Below, piece after piece: positions 1 to 8,241 of a stretch of 60,422 bases of DNA. Source of the stretch: UBA8687 sp964564655 (GTDB taxonomy: Bacteria; Nitrospinota; Nitrospinia; Nitrospinales; VA-1); contig CAZMBO010000004.1 of the NCBI GenBank assembly GCA_964564655.1, positions 1 through 60,422 of the forward strand. The letters run 5' to 3'. Position 1 is the first letter of the stretch. The number at the start of each line of letters is the position of its first letter. A program made the position numbers and the translations under genes. The notes under the pieces were generated by a model. It was not told the DNA's origin, did not search any database, and saw only the letters and a program-made list of their open reading frames with translations.

Positions 1-794
1 GCCTTTTCTACTGCGTTCATCAGGGTGGCACGTAGGCTGCCTTTTTCCAGAGCGTGCAGTCCGGCAATGGTAGTTCCTCCCGGAGAAGTCACGCGGTTTT
101 TTAACTCCCCTGGCGCTGTACCCGTTTCTCTCACCAACAAGGCTGAACCTAAAACCGTTTGAACAGTAAGTTCATTAGCGACTTGCCTTGAGAGACCCAT
201 CTTTACTCCGGCATCGGAGAGGGCTTCAATGATCATAAAGATGTAGGCAGGCCCACTACCACTCAATCCGGTTACCGCATCGATTTGTTCTTCGGCGACT
301 TCCACTGTCCGACCTACCGCTTGAAAAATTTCATGTGAAATTTTCAAATCGGGTTTGCCCACTCCCTTACCTGCGGTGATAGCGGTAACCCCCTCTTGAA
401 CCACTGAAGGTGTATTGGGCATGGTCCTTACCACGCAAAGTTTTTTCTTTTTTCCTTTGCTCAAGGCATTTTCTATTTGAGATATCGGAACTCCAGCAGC
501 AACGGATATCACTAGTTTTTTGGAGTCCACCTGGTCGGCGATATCTTTCAGCACCTCTCGGATGATTTGAGGTTTGACTGCGACAATCAAGACATCTGCT
601 TTTTTTACGAGATCAAGATTGTCTTTCACTACCTTGACCTTAAATTCAGTGGTTAAAAAAGTTTGACGACTCTTATTCGGCTCTGAAACAAAAATATTGG
701 ATGCCTTAACCAATGAAGATGAAAGCATCCCCTTTAAAATAGCTTCGGCCATATTGCCGCCGCCAATGAATCCAATTTTTTTGTTTTTCAACAC
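1..794 (-). CDS. proC: Pyrroline-5-carboxylate reductase (3' end cut by window edge)
   Basis: Last step of proline synthesis: NAD(P)H-dependent reduction of pyrroline-5-carboxylate, cytoplasmic. The N-terminus shows the Rossmann motif IGFIGGGNMAEAI. The dimerisation domain shows GLSGSGPAYIF and, close to the window edge, PGGTTIAGLHALEKGSLRAT, both hallmarks of ProC. About 264 codons are present, so only the last few residues should be missing. I start at GTG 794, nine bases after an AAGGAG ribosome binding site (804-809); TTG at 791 is the alternative. It follows yggS by about 30 bp on the same strand, a common pairing. Family assignment is firm. Confidence 0.95.
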   Translation of the reverse strand, partial: MLKNKKIGFIGGGNMAEAILKGMLSSSLVKASNIFVSEPNKSRQTFLTTEFKVKVVKDNLDLVKKADVLIVAVKPQIIREVLKDIADQVDSKKLVISVAAGVPISQIENALSKGKKKKLCVVRTMPNTPSVVQEGVTAITAGKGVGKPDLKISHEIFQAVGRTVEVAEEQIDAVTGLSGSGPAYIFMIIEALSDAGVKMGLSRQVANELTVQTVLGSALLVRETGTAPGELKNRVTSPGGTTIAGLHALEKGSLRATLMNAVEK

Positions 795-824
795 AAGATT
801 ATTCTCCTTAATGATAATTTCCCC

Positions 825-1511
825 TTACGAGCGAGATCCAAATATAGCGCTGCCGACGCGAACTAGCGTCGCGCCCTCTTCTATCGCGATTGTATAATCG
901 TTGGTCATACCCATTGATAAATCATTGAGTTCTACTCCTGGAACCTTTAAGGCCTGACATGTGTCCCGTAATTCACGTAATTTAAAAAAATATTTACGTG
1001 AATTTTCTGGCTCGGGATCCTGTGGTGGAATTGTCATCAGACCCTGAATCCGAATCCCTTTCAATTGCCCAAAGTTGGAAAGTTGATTTTTTAACTCTGA
1101 GGGTGTCATTCCAAATTTTGCTTCCTCTCCAGAAATATTTACCTGCAATAAGACGGCTTGCGTCCTGTTCTGGTCTTCACAATACGTGCTAATTTTTTCA
1201 GCTAAAGACAAGCTATCAACAGAATGAATTAAATCAAAACGAGAATCGAGATACTTAATCTTGTTTTTTTGCAGATGACCTATGAAATGCCAACCCACAT
1301 CTGGGAGGTTGACCTCATCAATTTTAGTAACCGCTTCCTGGGCTTTATTTTCACCGAAGCATCTTGCTCCGGCTTGATAAGCAGCCAAAACCTTTTCAGA
1401 AGGCGCTTGTTTGGAAACTACAATCAGTCGGATGGAGTCAGGGTTTCTTCCCGCTTTTTTAGCAGCATCGCTAATATGGTGTTTCACCGATTCTAAGTTA
1501 TCAGCTATCAA
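825..1511 (-). CDS. yggS: YggS/PROSC family pyridoxal-phosphate-binding protein
   Basis: A 228-residue single-domain TIM-barrel protein that binds PLP and is known in this family for vitamin B6 and amino-acid homeostasis rather than catalysis. Visible marks are the PLP lysine region LIVVSKQAP near residue 33, GENKAQEA near 54, HFIGHLQKNK near 75, and the C-terminal LSMGMTNDYTIAIEEGAT and VRVGSAIFG phosphate-binding segments. Length matches the family. It sits between glnB and proC on the same strand with short gaps, so the three are probably cotranscribed. Confidence 0.95.
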   Translation of the reverse strand: MIADNLESVKHHISDAAKKAGRNPDSIRLIVVSKQAPSEKVLAAYQAGARCFGENKAQEAVTKIDEVNLPDVGWHFIGHLQKNKIKYLDSRFDLIHSVDSLSLAEKISTYCEDQNRTQAVLLQVNISGEEAKFGMTPSELKNQLSNFGQLKGIRIQGLMTIPPQDPEPENSRKYFFKLRELRDTCQALKVPGVELNDLSMGMTNDYTIAIEEGATLVRVGSAIFGSRS

Positions 1512-1530
1512 TGGAGTGTGACCGACTGGA

Positions 1531-1869
1531 TCAATAAAGAGCTTGTTTTCCCCGCTCCCCGGTCCTTACCCGCACTGCATCTTCTACCGGGAGAACAAAG
1601 ATTTTTCCATCGCCCAGGTTGCCGGTATGTATCGTTTTAACCAGCATATCAATCACTTCTTTCACTGCTTCGGCTTCAAGAACAATAGAAATCTCTACGC
1701 AAGGATGGAATTGGGGAACTTTGGAGCCGGAATCTGATTTCATTTGCCCCATAGGTTTGCCAATGCCTTTAACATCGACTACAGACAAGCCTGGCACTCC
1801 AAGTTCGAATAGTTTTTCTCGAACAGCTTCCAGCTTTTCATATTTTAAAAAACATTTGATCATTTTCAT
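1531..1869 (-). CDS. PII family signalling protein with atypical T-loop
   Basis: A 112-residue PII-fold protein. The B-loop TGNLGDGKIFV (about 82-92) and C-terminal RTGERG (about 102-107), the nucleotide-binding parts, are well conserved. The T-loop is not: against E. coli GlnB it is one residue shorter and has no tyrosine at all, so the uridylylation site Tyr51 is missing. Gln39 and Lys58, which coordinate or contact 2-oxoglutarate in classical PII, are replaced by Pro and Pro/Cys by my hand alignment. It probably binds adenine nucleotides but is unlikely to be a GlnD-regulated 2-oxoglutarate sensor. Ser49 is kept. No amtB or glnA lies beside it; its neighbours are yggS-proC and the SprT-like gene. 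No strong ribosome binding site is seen. Confidence 0.85.
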   Translation of the reverse strand: MKMIKCFLKYEKLEAVREKLFELGVPGLSVVDVKGIGKPMGQMKSDSGSKVPQFHPCVEISIVLEAEAVKEVIDMLVKTIHTGNLGDGKIFVLPVEDAVRVRTGERGKQALY

Positions 1870-1919
1870 GGCTTTACACCAATCTAGACCTATTCCCCAC
1901 TATTAGCAAGGTAGCACCA

Positions 1920-2708
1920 TCAGTTTTTTACTGTTTCTAATTCCTCGTTAGCAGGTAGTAACAGTTTATGCCAGTTATTTTTCTCCCAATTACGGGCATC
2001 CTTGAAATTCTTATATTCCTTTTCTTTTTTCTTAAATTCAGGGTGATGGCTTTGCCACGATCCGTTTCTCTTATAGGAAGGCGCAAACTGGTGGCACATT
2101 TCGTGATAAAGAGTGAACTCAAGAACATAGATAGGAACTAAGCTCTGCTTTAAACGAGGATGCAAACGAATGAGCTTTTTATTTTCATCATAAGACCCGT
2201 AACGAAAACCACTTTTATTCTGAGTTTTTACATCGCGACCCCATTTCACTGTCGCTTTAATCTTGCCATTAAAGTACTCCCGGTTGAGTCTATCAAACAT
2301 CGCCTCGATATCTCTTTCTTCTTCCTGTAAATTTGGTTCGATTGTCTTGGCTTCACTATCTTCCAACTTCTTACATTTCATGAAATCTTTAATCAAGCCT
2401 TTTACAATATTCGAAACCTCTTTTTCTTTTTTCACCTTACCCAACACTTTTTGAGTCAGGTTTTCCAGCACTGCCGATTCGGGTTGTTTAAATTCACCAA
2501 AATAGTTTCCATTGAATATTTCAATTTTTACTATTGGAGCCTCCGGACTGATCCGCAGTTGACCAACATATTCCATACCATTTTTTTTAAGAATAAACAT
2601 TCGGGTCAACCCAGACGAATCTTGGCCATTGTGGTTTGCGCTCAGAGATAAAGTCCCCAAACTAAAGTTTTTTAAAAGGTTTTGAGTAGGTTTCTGTGTT
2701 TGGTTCAT
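1920..2708 (-). CDS. SprT-like zinc metallopeptidase-domain protein
   Basis: A 262-residue protein whose C-terminal half (from about residue 130) is SprT-like. It has the lead-in MFDRLNREYFNGKIKATVKW, then the zinc-binding helix YHEMCHQF (HExxH, about residue 203), then a further histidine in SHHPEFKKKEKEY, the likely third ligand. The N-terminal about 125 residues are lysine-rich and unassigned. Bacterial members lack an established substrate, so only metallopeptidase-like activity can be inferred. It follows ftsZ after an inverted repeat and precedes glnB by 50 bp. An in-frame stop lies just upstream of ATG 2708, but no clear ribosome binding site precedes it. Confidence 0.8.
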   Translation of the reverse strand: MNQTQKPTQNLLKNFSLGTLSLSANHNGQDSSGLTRMFILKKNGMEYVGQLRISPEAPIVKIEIFNGNYFGEFKQPESAVLENLTQKVLGKVKKEKEVSNIVKGLIKDFMKCKKLEDSEAKTIEPNLQEEERDIEAMFDRLNREYFNGKIKATVKWGRDVKTQNKSGFRYGSYDENKKLIRLHPRLKQSLVPIYVLEFTLYHEMCHQFAPSYKRNGSWQSHHPEFKKKEKEYKNFKDARNWEKNNWHKLLLPANEELETVKN

Positions 2709-2782
2709 CAGGTAGACCGTGATAAGAGTTAAGAAAATTAAAAGCAGCTAAACTGAAATAAATATTACCTCATTATCCTCCT

Positions 2783-2820
2783 CCAACCCTAACGGCAGGT
2801 TTTCCTGCCGGTTTGGTTGG
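2783..2820 (-). terminator. Long inverted repeat after ftsZ (terminator-like)
   Basis: The arms are ccaacc...cggcagg and cctgccg...ggttgg around a loop of about four bases. This gives a stem of about 17 bp with three mismatches. It lies 12 bp beyond the ftsZ stop codon. There is no long U tract on the minus-strand transcript, so it could be a processing or pausing hairpin rather than a strict intrinsic terminator. Confidence 0.55.
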
Positions 2821-2831
2821 TTAGATGGCGA

Positions 2832-3995
2832 TTAGTCCGCGTGTTTGCGCAAAAACGTGGGAATGTCCAAATTAGAATTCAAGTTTCCTGAGTCCTGGTT
2901 TTCATCATTTATAGAAGACGCAAGAGTTTTGAGATGTTTAAAAGATGATGCAGAATCGTCGCTTTCTATGTGAGGGGTACCGCCAACTACTTGTTTCAGT
3001 CTTGGTTTTACCACCTCAACAGGAGATTCTAGTGCATGATCGAACCCTGTGGCTATCACAGTTACCCGCATTTCCTCTTCCATTTGGTTATTTATCACGG
3101 CACCAAAAATTATATGAGCATCTTCATGTGCATTTTTCTGTATCATCATGGAGGCCTCATTAATTTCCATGAGCGTTAAATCTTCTCCGCCGGTGATATT
3201 GATCAATATACCCTGAGCTCCATCCACCGTAGCTTCGTCGAGTAATGGGCTGGAGATTGCTTTTTGTGCTGCTTCCACGGCTCTATTTTCTCCCGCGGCG
3301 GTCCCACTTCCCATAAGGGCTTTGCCCATGGATCCCATGATGCGTTTCACATCTGCAAAATCGAGGTTAATGAGTCCAGGAATGACAATCAAGTCAGAAA
3401 TACTGCAAACTGCTTGTTTGAGAATATCATCTACCATAGAGAAGGCCATTGTGAATGTTGTTTGGTTCCCTACAAAGCTCAGCAGTTTTTGATTGGGAAT
3501 GACGATCAAGGTATCAACAGCTTCTTTTAACTCCAAGATTCCTTCTTCTGCCTGTCGCATTCTTGGTTTTCCTTCAAACTGGAATGGTTTTGTGACCACT
3601 CCAACCGTAAGAGCTCCTACTTCTTTTGCTATTCGAGCTATTACGGGAGCAGCACCAGTTCCTGTTCCTCCACCCATTCCAGCAGTGACAAACACCATGT
3701 CTGCGCCATCCAACATATCGCGAATAATACTTTCGCTTTCTTCAGCTGCATTTCTCCCTATTTCTGGATTGGAACCCGCACCAAGTCCACGAGTTAATTC
3801 TCCGCCAAGTTGGACTTTCTCCGGACATTCTGATTTTTCTAGAGACTGTACATCCGTATTGGCGATTATAAACTCTACTCCACGGATATTGTCACGCACC
3901 ATTGAATTTACGGCGTTAGTACCTCCACCTCCGACACCAACAACCTTTATAATTGCGGAGTAATTGTCTTCAGTTTCAAACTCTATTAGACTCAT
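2832..3995 (-). CDS. ftsZ: Cell division protein FtsZ
   Basis: Tubulin-like GTPase that forms the division ring. The GTP-binding loop GMGGGTGTGAAPVIA and the N-terminal VVGVGGGGTNAVNSM are intact. The C-terminus DIPTFLRKHAD is the conserved tail that binds FtsA and other partners. The variable linker (about 320-375) is short. I start at ATG 3995, giving 387 residues, because a GGAGG ribosome binding site (4001-4005) lies five bases upstream of it. An upstream ATG at 4007 would place that site inside the gene. It directly follows ftsA in the dcw cluster. Confidence 0.98.
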   Translation of the reverse strand: MSLIEFETEDNYSAIIKVVGVGGGGTNAVNSMVRDNIRGVEFIIANTDVQSLEKSECPEKVQLGGELTRGLGAGSNPEIGRNAAEESESIIRDMLDGADMVFVTAGMGGGTGTGAAPVIARIAKEVGALTVGVVTKPFQFEGKPRMRQAEEGILELKEAVDTLIVIPNQKLLSFVGNQTTFTMAFSMVDDILKQAVCSISDLIVIPGLINLDFADVKRIMGSMGKALMGSGTAAGENRAVEAAQKAISSPLLDEATVDGAQGILINITGGEDLTLMEINEASMMIQKNAHEDAHIIFGAVINNQMEEEMRVTVIATGFDHALESPVEVVKPRLKQVVGGTPHIESDDSASSFKHLKTLASSINDENQDSGNLNSNLDIPTFLRKHAD

Positions 3996-4010
3996 GTTGT
4001 CCTCCATGTT

Positions 4011-5243
4011 TTAAAAAAATTCGTCTGCCCAATCTTTCATACGTGAAAAAATTTTATCGAATAAATTTCGGCCCTGAAGCTCTCGCACAGGTCCGGTTTT
4101 GATTCTTTTAGAACCATATTGGATCAAGCCGGTACAAGTGGCATACATTGGGTTATTGACCACATCAACTAATCCTCCAAGATCAATCGGTGTTCCAACC
4201 CGTACTGGAGATTGAAAAACGTCTTCGGCTAAATCTGCCATTCCATACATACTTGCCGCACCCCCCGTTAAGACGATACCGGATGAAATAATTTCCCGAT
4301 AACCCGATTCATTAATTTCATGGTCGAGCAATTCAAACATCTCGCGTGTTCGTGCTTCGATTATTTCACTTAATATTTGTCGAGGTACCGTTCTTGGTTC
4401 TCTTCCGCCAACGCTAGGGGTTTCTATGTTTTCACCTTCTTCGATAAGAGGAGAGTATGCACAACCGAAGGATTGCTTAATTTTTTCTGCCTCGGCATTT
4501 GGGGTGCGAAGACCTATGGCAATATCGTTTGTCATTTGTGCGCCCGCTATAGTTAAGACGGCAGTGTGTTTGATTGCACCCTGATAGAAAATAGCAAGAT
4601 CAGAGGTGCCGCCACCAATGTCGATCATGGCAACCCCCAACTCTCTCTCATCTGGCGACAAGACCGACTCGCTGGAAGCGAGCTGCTCTAAAACGATATC
4701 CGAAACAGTTAGTCCCGCTTTGTTTACGCATTTGACAATGTTCTGGGCTGAGGTAACCGCTGCTGTGACGATATGTACTTTTGCTTCAAGACGCACTCCA
4801 GCCATACCGAGAGGAGTTTTTATTCCATCTTGATTATCAACGATATATTCTTGGGGTAGAACGTGAATCACTTCTCGATCAAGAGGAATTGCAATGGCTT
4901 TGGCAGCTTCAATCACCCTTTCTACATCCTTCTGCTCGATTTCTCTGCCTTTCGCTGCAATAATTCCATGGCTGTTCAGACTATTTATGTGCCCACCTGC
5001 AATACCGACATAGACTGAATCGATTTCACAGCCTGCCATGAGTTCGGCTTCTTCGACAGCATTTTTGATTGATTCAACAGTACTGTCGATATTGACTACA
5101 ACCCCTTTTCTAAGACCCCTTGATGGATACTGCCCGATACCTATAATATCGATTTTTTCATTATCTTTTGTTTCTCCGATAATGCAGCAGATCTTGGTGG
5201 TCCCAATATCTAACCCGACAATGTAATTATTTTTTTTGGACAT
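4011..5243 (-). CDS. ftsA: Cell division protein FtsA
   Basis: Actin-like ATPase that tethers FtsZ to the inner membrane and recruits later division proteins. Visible are the phosphate-1 motif VGLDIGTTKICCIIGE at the N-terminus, the SHS2/1C domain insertion (about 85-160), the phosphate-2 motif MIDIGGGTSDLAIF (about 207-220) and SSGIVLTGGAASMYGM (about 321-336). The end carries an amphipathic helix, LFDKIFSRMKDWADEFF, the membrane-targeting sequence. At 410 residues the length is normal. It is flanked by ftsQ and ftsZ. Confidence 0.98.
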   Translation of the reverse strand: MSKKNNYIVGLDIGTTKICCIIGETKDNEKIDIIGIGQYPSRGLRKGVVVNIDSTVESIKNAVEEAELMAGCEIDSVYVGIAGGHINSLNSHGIIAAKGREIEQKDVERVIEAAKAIAIPLDREVIHVLPQEYIVDNQDGIKTPLGMAGVRLEAKVHIVTAAVTSAQNIVKCVNKAGLTVSDIVLEQLASSESVLSPDERELGVAMIDIGGGTSDLAIFYQGAIKHTAVLTIAGAQMTNDIAIGLRTPNAEAEKIKQSFGCAYSPLIEEGENIETPSVGGREPRTVPRQILSEIIEARTREMFELLDHEINESGYREIISSGIVLTGGAASMYGMADLAEDVFQSPVRVGTPIDLGGLVDVVNNPMYATCTGLIQYGSKRIKTGPVRELQGRNLFDKIFSRMKDWADEFF

Positions 5244-5275
5244 GCGTCCTATCCCCTTCTAGTTGGTTTGAATCT

Positions 5276-6121
5276 TTATCTGATTACAACTTGATCCTTA
5301 AAAGACAGGTCGATCATCTGAGTTTTTAGGTTTTCGTCTTCAAGTGAATCTAGAATAATCATAAATTTTTTAAACCCTTCGTTTAATTCGTCCATCGACA
5401 TTTGAATTTTAAAGCCTTGATCTCTAGAGTTAAATAAAACTCGGGAAGGTCCTACTAGTTCTGCCACTTCCAAAGGATTATTTTTAAAGAATGAAAGCTG
5501 ATTGAAGTAGTCCATTGTTTTGAGGCTGTTTAATAATTCCTCATTCGACACATCTTTTTCTTTGCTGTCATGTAAAATGATAAGAGGCAGGTGTCCATAA
5601 CCAGGTTTTTCAGGTGATAGTATGAATCCGGAGTTATCCATTAAATAGATTTGATCTTTTTTAACCCTTGCATAAGGAACCCTTTCCGTGATCTCAAATT
5701 CCAATCCCTGAGGAAAAATTCTTTGTATGGATGCCGTTTTTACCCATGGATGGTCTGAAAGTCGCTTGCTCAATCCAACTAAATCTATTGCAATTAAATT
5801 TTCACCGATTACAGGGCCTAGCCATTCAAGGATTTGTGAGTTGTTTATTACATGGTTACCTCGGAAGGTTACGTCCTGGATTTGAAAGCGAGGTGTTGAA
5901 ATCAAAAAATTATATCCTGAAAAAAGAAGATACCCGATCACACTTGCCAGAAATAGTTTTGATGCAAGTTCAGTCATGATGCGTGCCCAAGTGCCAAATT
6001 TTGATTTGTTAGGGCTTTTATTGCTCAAGGTTCTACCACGCTTACGTCTTTTATTTCTTTCAGAGCGAAGACAGTCCCATGTAGTGGAGGGTCCTTTTTG
6101 TTTAGTTAGAGTAAAACTCAT
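5276..6121 (-). CDS. ftsQ: Cell division protein FtsQ/DivIB
   Basis: A bitopic membrane protein of 281 residues that links the early and late divisome with FtsL/FtsB. A basic cytoplasmic tail rich in Arg/Lys (about 20-45) precedes one membrane segment (about 52-70). A POTRA domain starts at FQIQDVTFRGNHVINNSQIL. The FtsQ beta domain follows, with WVKTASIQRIFPQGLEFEIT and ERVPYARV. Its ATG overlaps the ddl stop by four bases (ATGA), so translation is probably coupled. No FtsB gene is seen in this window. Confidence 0.93.
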   Translation of the reverse strand: MSFTLTKQKGPSTTWDCLRSERNKRRKRGRTLSNKSPNKSKFGTWARIMTELASKLFLASVIGYLLFSGYNFLISTPRFQIQDVTFRGNHVINNSQILEWLGPVIGENLIAIDLVGLSKRLSDHPWVKTASIQRIFPQGLEFEITERVPYARVKKDQIYLMDNSGFILSPEKPGYGHLPLIILHDSKEKDVSNEELLNSLKTMDYFNQLSFFKNNPLEVAELVGPSRVLFNSRDQGFKIQMSMDELNEGFKKFMIILDSLEDENLKTQMIDLSFKDQVVIR

Positions 6122-7053
6122 GACGGAACTCCATGATCCAATTGTGCTTTTTTTAAAATTTCTATTACAAGGTCATCAAAGTCCATTCCAATTTCATGAG
6201 CAGCCATAGGCAAAAGACTGGTTGGAGTCATACCTGGAACTGTATTCATTTCGAGGACATACGGTGTATTTTCATTGTCAAGAATAAGATCCACCCTAGG
6301 AAACCCACGTCCTCGCAAAACTTTGAAAACATTTTTGGACACTTCTTTACACTTGTTAGTTTCTTTTTCACCCAATTTTGCGGGGCAGATATATTCAGTC
6401 TTCCCAGAAGTGTATTTAGCTTCATAGTCATAAAAACCTGATTTAGGACGGATATGAACAATTGGCATAGGCTGTTCACCATTCATTCCAATTGCTAGAA
6501 GTTTTCCGGAAATAAATTTTTCCACAATTATTTCTTCAGAGTAATTGAATGCATTTTCTAGTGCTTGTATCCATTGATTTTCTTTTTTAACAATGCTTAC
6601 GCCAAAACTGGAACCTTGGTTGGTGGGTTTGACCACAACAGGTAAATCTAGATTTCGCTTGATGTGTTGATTTTGGTTTCGATAAAAGACTTCGTAATCA
6701 GCAGTTGGGATTCCATGGAGCTTTAAAATTTCTTTGGTTTTCAATTTGTCGTATGCCAGAGCACTTCCTGCAACACCTGACCCTGTATAGGGAATTTTCA
6801 AATATTCCAATAAACCTTGAATGCAGCCATCTTCACCATAGGTCCCGTGAAGGGCGTTGAATGCCAAATCAATTCCCTTTAGATTATTGGCAATGTTTCG
6901 ATCGACATCAATTGGAAATACTTTTAACCCTTTTCTGATCATTGCCTCTACAACCGCGTTCCCTGTCGAAAGAGAAACCTCTCGTTCTGATGATAAGCCG
7001 CCCATTAAGACACCTAATTTTTTTTCTTCAAAAATTTCCAAAAATAATTTCAA
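6118..7053 (-). CDS. ddl: D-alanine--D-alanine ligase
   Basis: ATP-grasp enzyme that joins two D-alanines for the peptidoglycan stem. Motifs are VLMGGLSSEREVSLSTG near the N-terminus, FNALHGTYGEDGCIQGLLE (about 85-103), YTGSGVAGSALAYDK, VVKPTNQGSSFGVSIV (about 140-155) and the C-terminal YVLEMNTVPGMTPTSLLP. Length 311 residues is typical. The start is a TTG at 7053 with no good ribosome binding site; a second TTG at 7041 is possible and there is no ATG. It is preceded by a 103 bp spacer containing GC-rich hairpins, the largest gap inside this dcw cluster. Confidence 0.95.
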   Translation of the reverse strand: MKLFLEIFEEKKLGVLMGGLSSEREVSLSTGNAVVEAMIRKGLKVFPIDVDRNIANNLKGIDLAFNALHGTYGEDGCIQGLLEYLKIPYTGSGVAGSALAYDKLKTKEILKLHGIPTADYEVFYRNQNQHIKRNLDLPVVVKPTNQGSSFGVSIVKKENQWIQALENAFNYSEEIIVEKFISGKLLAIGMNGEQPMPIVHIRPKSGFYDYEAKYTSGKTEYICPAKLGEKETNKCKEVSKNVFKVLRGRGFPRVDLILDNENTPYVLEMNTVPGMTPTSLLPMAAHEIGMDFDDLVIEILKKAQLDHGVPS

Positions 7054-7156
7054 CTTTTAAAATAAAAGGTCCGCCCCGGCCTTAGCCAAAAAGACCGGGA
7101 GCAAAGTAAGGAGGGGGTAACTTTGCACGAACCTTTCAATTAAATTTCCTCCTGGA
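7054..7156 (-). other. murB-ddl spacer with GC-rich inverted repeats
   Basis: On the transcribed strand this spacer contains caaagt...actttg (6 bp arms) followed by cccgg...ccggg and ggtc...gacc, then ccttttatttt. It could form alternative hairpins, one ending in a U-rich run, directly before the weak TTG start of ddl. I see no ORF. Terminator, attenuator or processing-site roles are all possible. Confidence 0.4.
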
Positions 7157-8215
7157 TTAATCTCCGATGATTACAATCTCAGTTTGGAGATCGATATTGG
7201 TTTTTTCTTTCACCTCTTTTTTAATATGCTTGATCAATTCAGTTACGTCCTTAGCTGTGGCACCACCTTTATTGACTATGAAATTCGCATGCTTAATAGA
7301 GACACCGGCTTTTCCTATTGAATATCCCTTGAGGCCTAACGAATCTATAATTCTTCCGGCAGCATCTCCTTCAGGGTTTTTGAAAATAGAACCAGAATTG
7401 GGGATAGTAAGGGGTTGTGTTTGCGATCTTTTGGAAATATGGCGGTCCATAGTGGCCATTATTTCCGAACGATCACCTTCTCTCAATTCGATTTCTGCTT
7501 CAACAAGGATTCCTGCTTCATCCGGGAAGGCCGTTTTTCTATATTCGAATGATAGATCTTCACGCTTTAGTTTTTCTATTTCACCTTTCCGATTAATCCT
7601 CGTTACACTGCGGAGAACAGATCCAATTTCTGTTCCTTCTGCTCCAGCATTCATAATTATTACACCACCTAAAGAACCGGGTATGCCGACAAGGTTCTCT
7701 ATGCCGGTTAGCGAAAATCGCGCTGCATGTTTTGCTAGATAAGACATCTTAGCCCCTGTTCCTACATTGATAATGGCCCGTCTTCCACCTTCTTTTTCCT
7801 TTTTAAAAAAAAGAGGTCGTTTGATTTCTTTAAAGCATTCTTTTAAAGAAATAACGATGCCCCTTATTCCACGGTCACTTGCGAGCAAATTAGTTCCTTC
7901 TCCTAAAATATATATAGGCGTTTTTCCTCTATTCTTTATGATGGTTTGTATATCTTGAATATCTTCAGGAAATATTAAGACATCTGCAGGACCTCCAATT
8001 TGAATGGAAGTATGGCTAGCAAGTAACTCGTCTTGAAGAACCCTGCCTTTAATTTTGTGTAACCAGGGGAATGTATAGCTCATAGTTTTTCTCTGATGAA
8101 TTTTTTGTCCCAGAACGGTTTTCGGAAACGCCATTCTGGTTTTGAGATTAAATTCCTTGCCAGACCCAGAATGCGCAATATGGATCAATCTTCGTTTCCA
8201 TGCTTCGTTCAACAT
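7157..8215 (-). CDS. murB: UDP-N-acetylenolpyruvoylglucosamine reductase
   Basis: FAD enzyme reducing enolpyruvyl-UDP-GlcNAc to UDP-MurNAc. The FAD domain shows TSIQIGGPADVLIFP, ILGEGTNLLASDRGIRG and GIPGSLGGVIIMNAGAEGTE. The catalytic serine region is NSGSIFKNPEGDAAG, followed by GVSIKHANFIVNKGGATA. I choose ATG 8215 because GAGAGGA lies about ten bases upstream. TTG 8248, overlapping the murC stop, and ATG 8083, which gives the usual family length of about 297 residues, are alternatives. With the chosen start, an extra basic segment of about 44 residues precedes the recognisable domain. The gene lies between murC and ddl. Confidence 0.93.
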   Translation of the reverse strand: MLNEAWKRRLIHIAHSGSGKEFNLKTRMAFPKTVLGQKIHQRKTMSYTFPWLHKIKGRVLQDELLASHTSIQIGGPADVLIFPEDIQDIQTIIKNRGKTPIYILGEGTNLLASDRGIRGIVISLKECFKEIKRPLFFKKEKEGGRRAIINVGTGAKMSYLAKHAARFSLTGIENLVGIPGSLGGVIIMNAGAEGTEIGSVLRSVTRINRKGEIEKLKREDLSFEYRKTAFPDEAGILVEAEIELREGDRSEIMATMDRHISKRSQTQPLTIPNSGSIFKNPEGDAAGRIIDSLGLKGYSIGKAGVSIKHANFIVNKGGATAKDVTELIKHIKKEVKEKTNIDLQTEIVIIGD

Positions 8216-8241
8216 AAATGAAAGTCCTCTCTTTTTTGGGG

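Noticed and set aside
1870..1920. Possible sigma54 promoter (TGGTGC...TTGCT) in front of the PII gene
   Set aside because: The GG and GC elements are separated by nine bases instead of the required ten, so it does not fit a sigma54 -24/-12 site.
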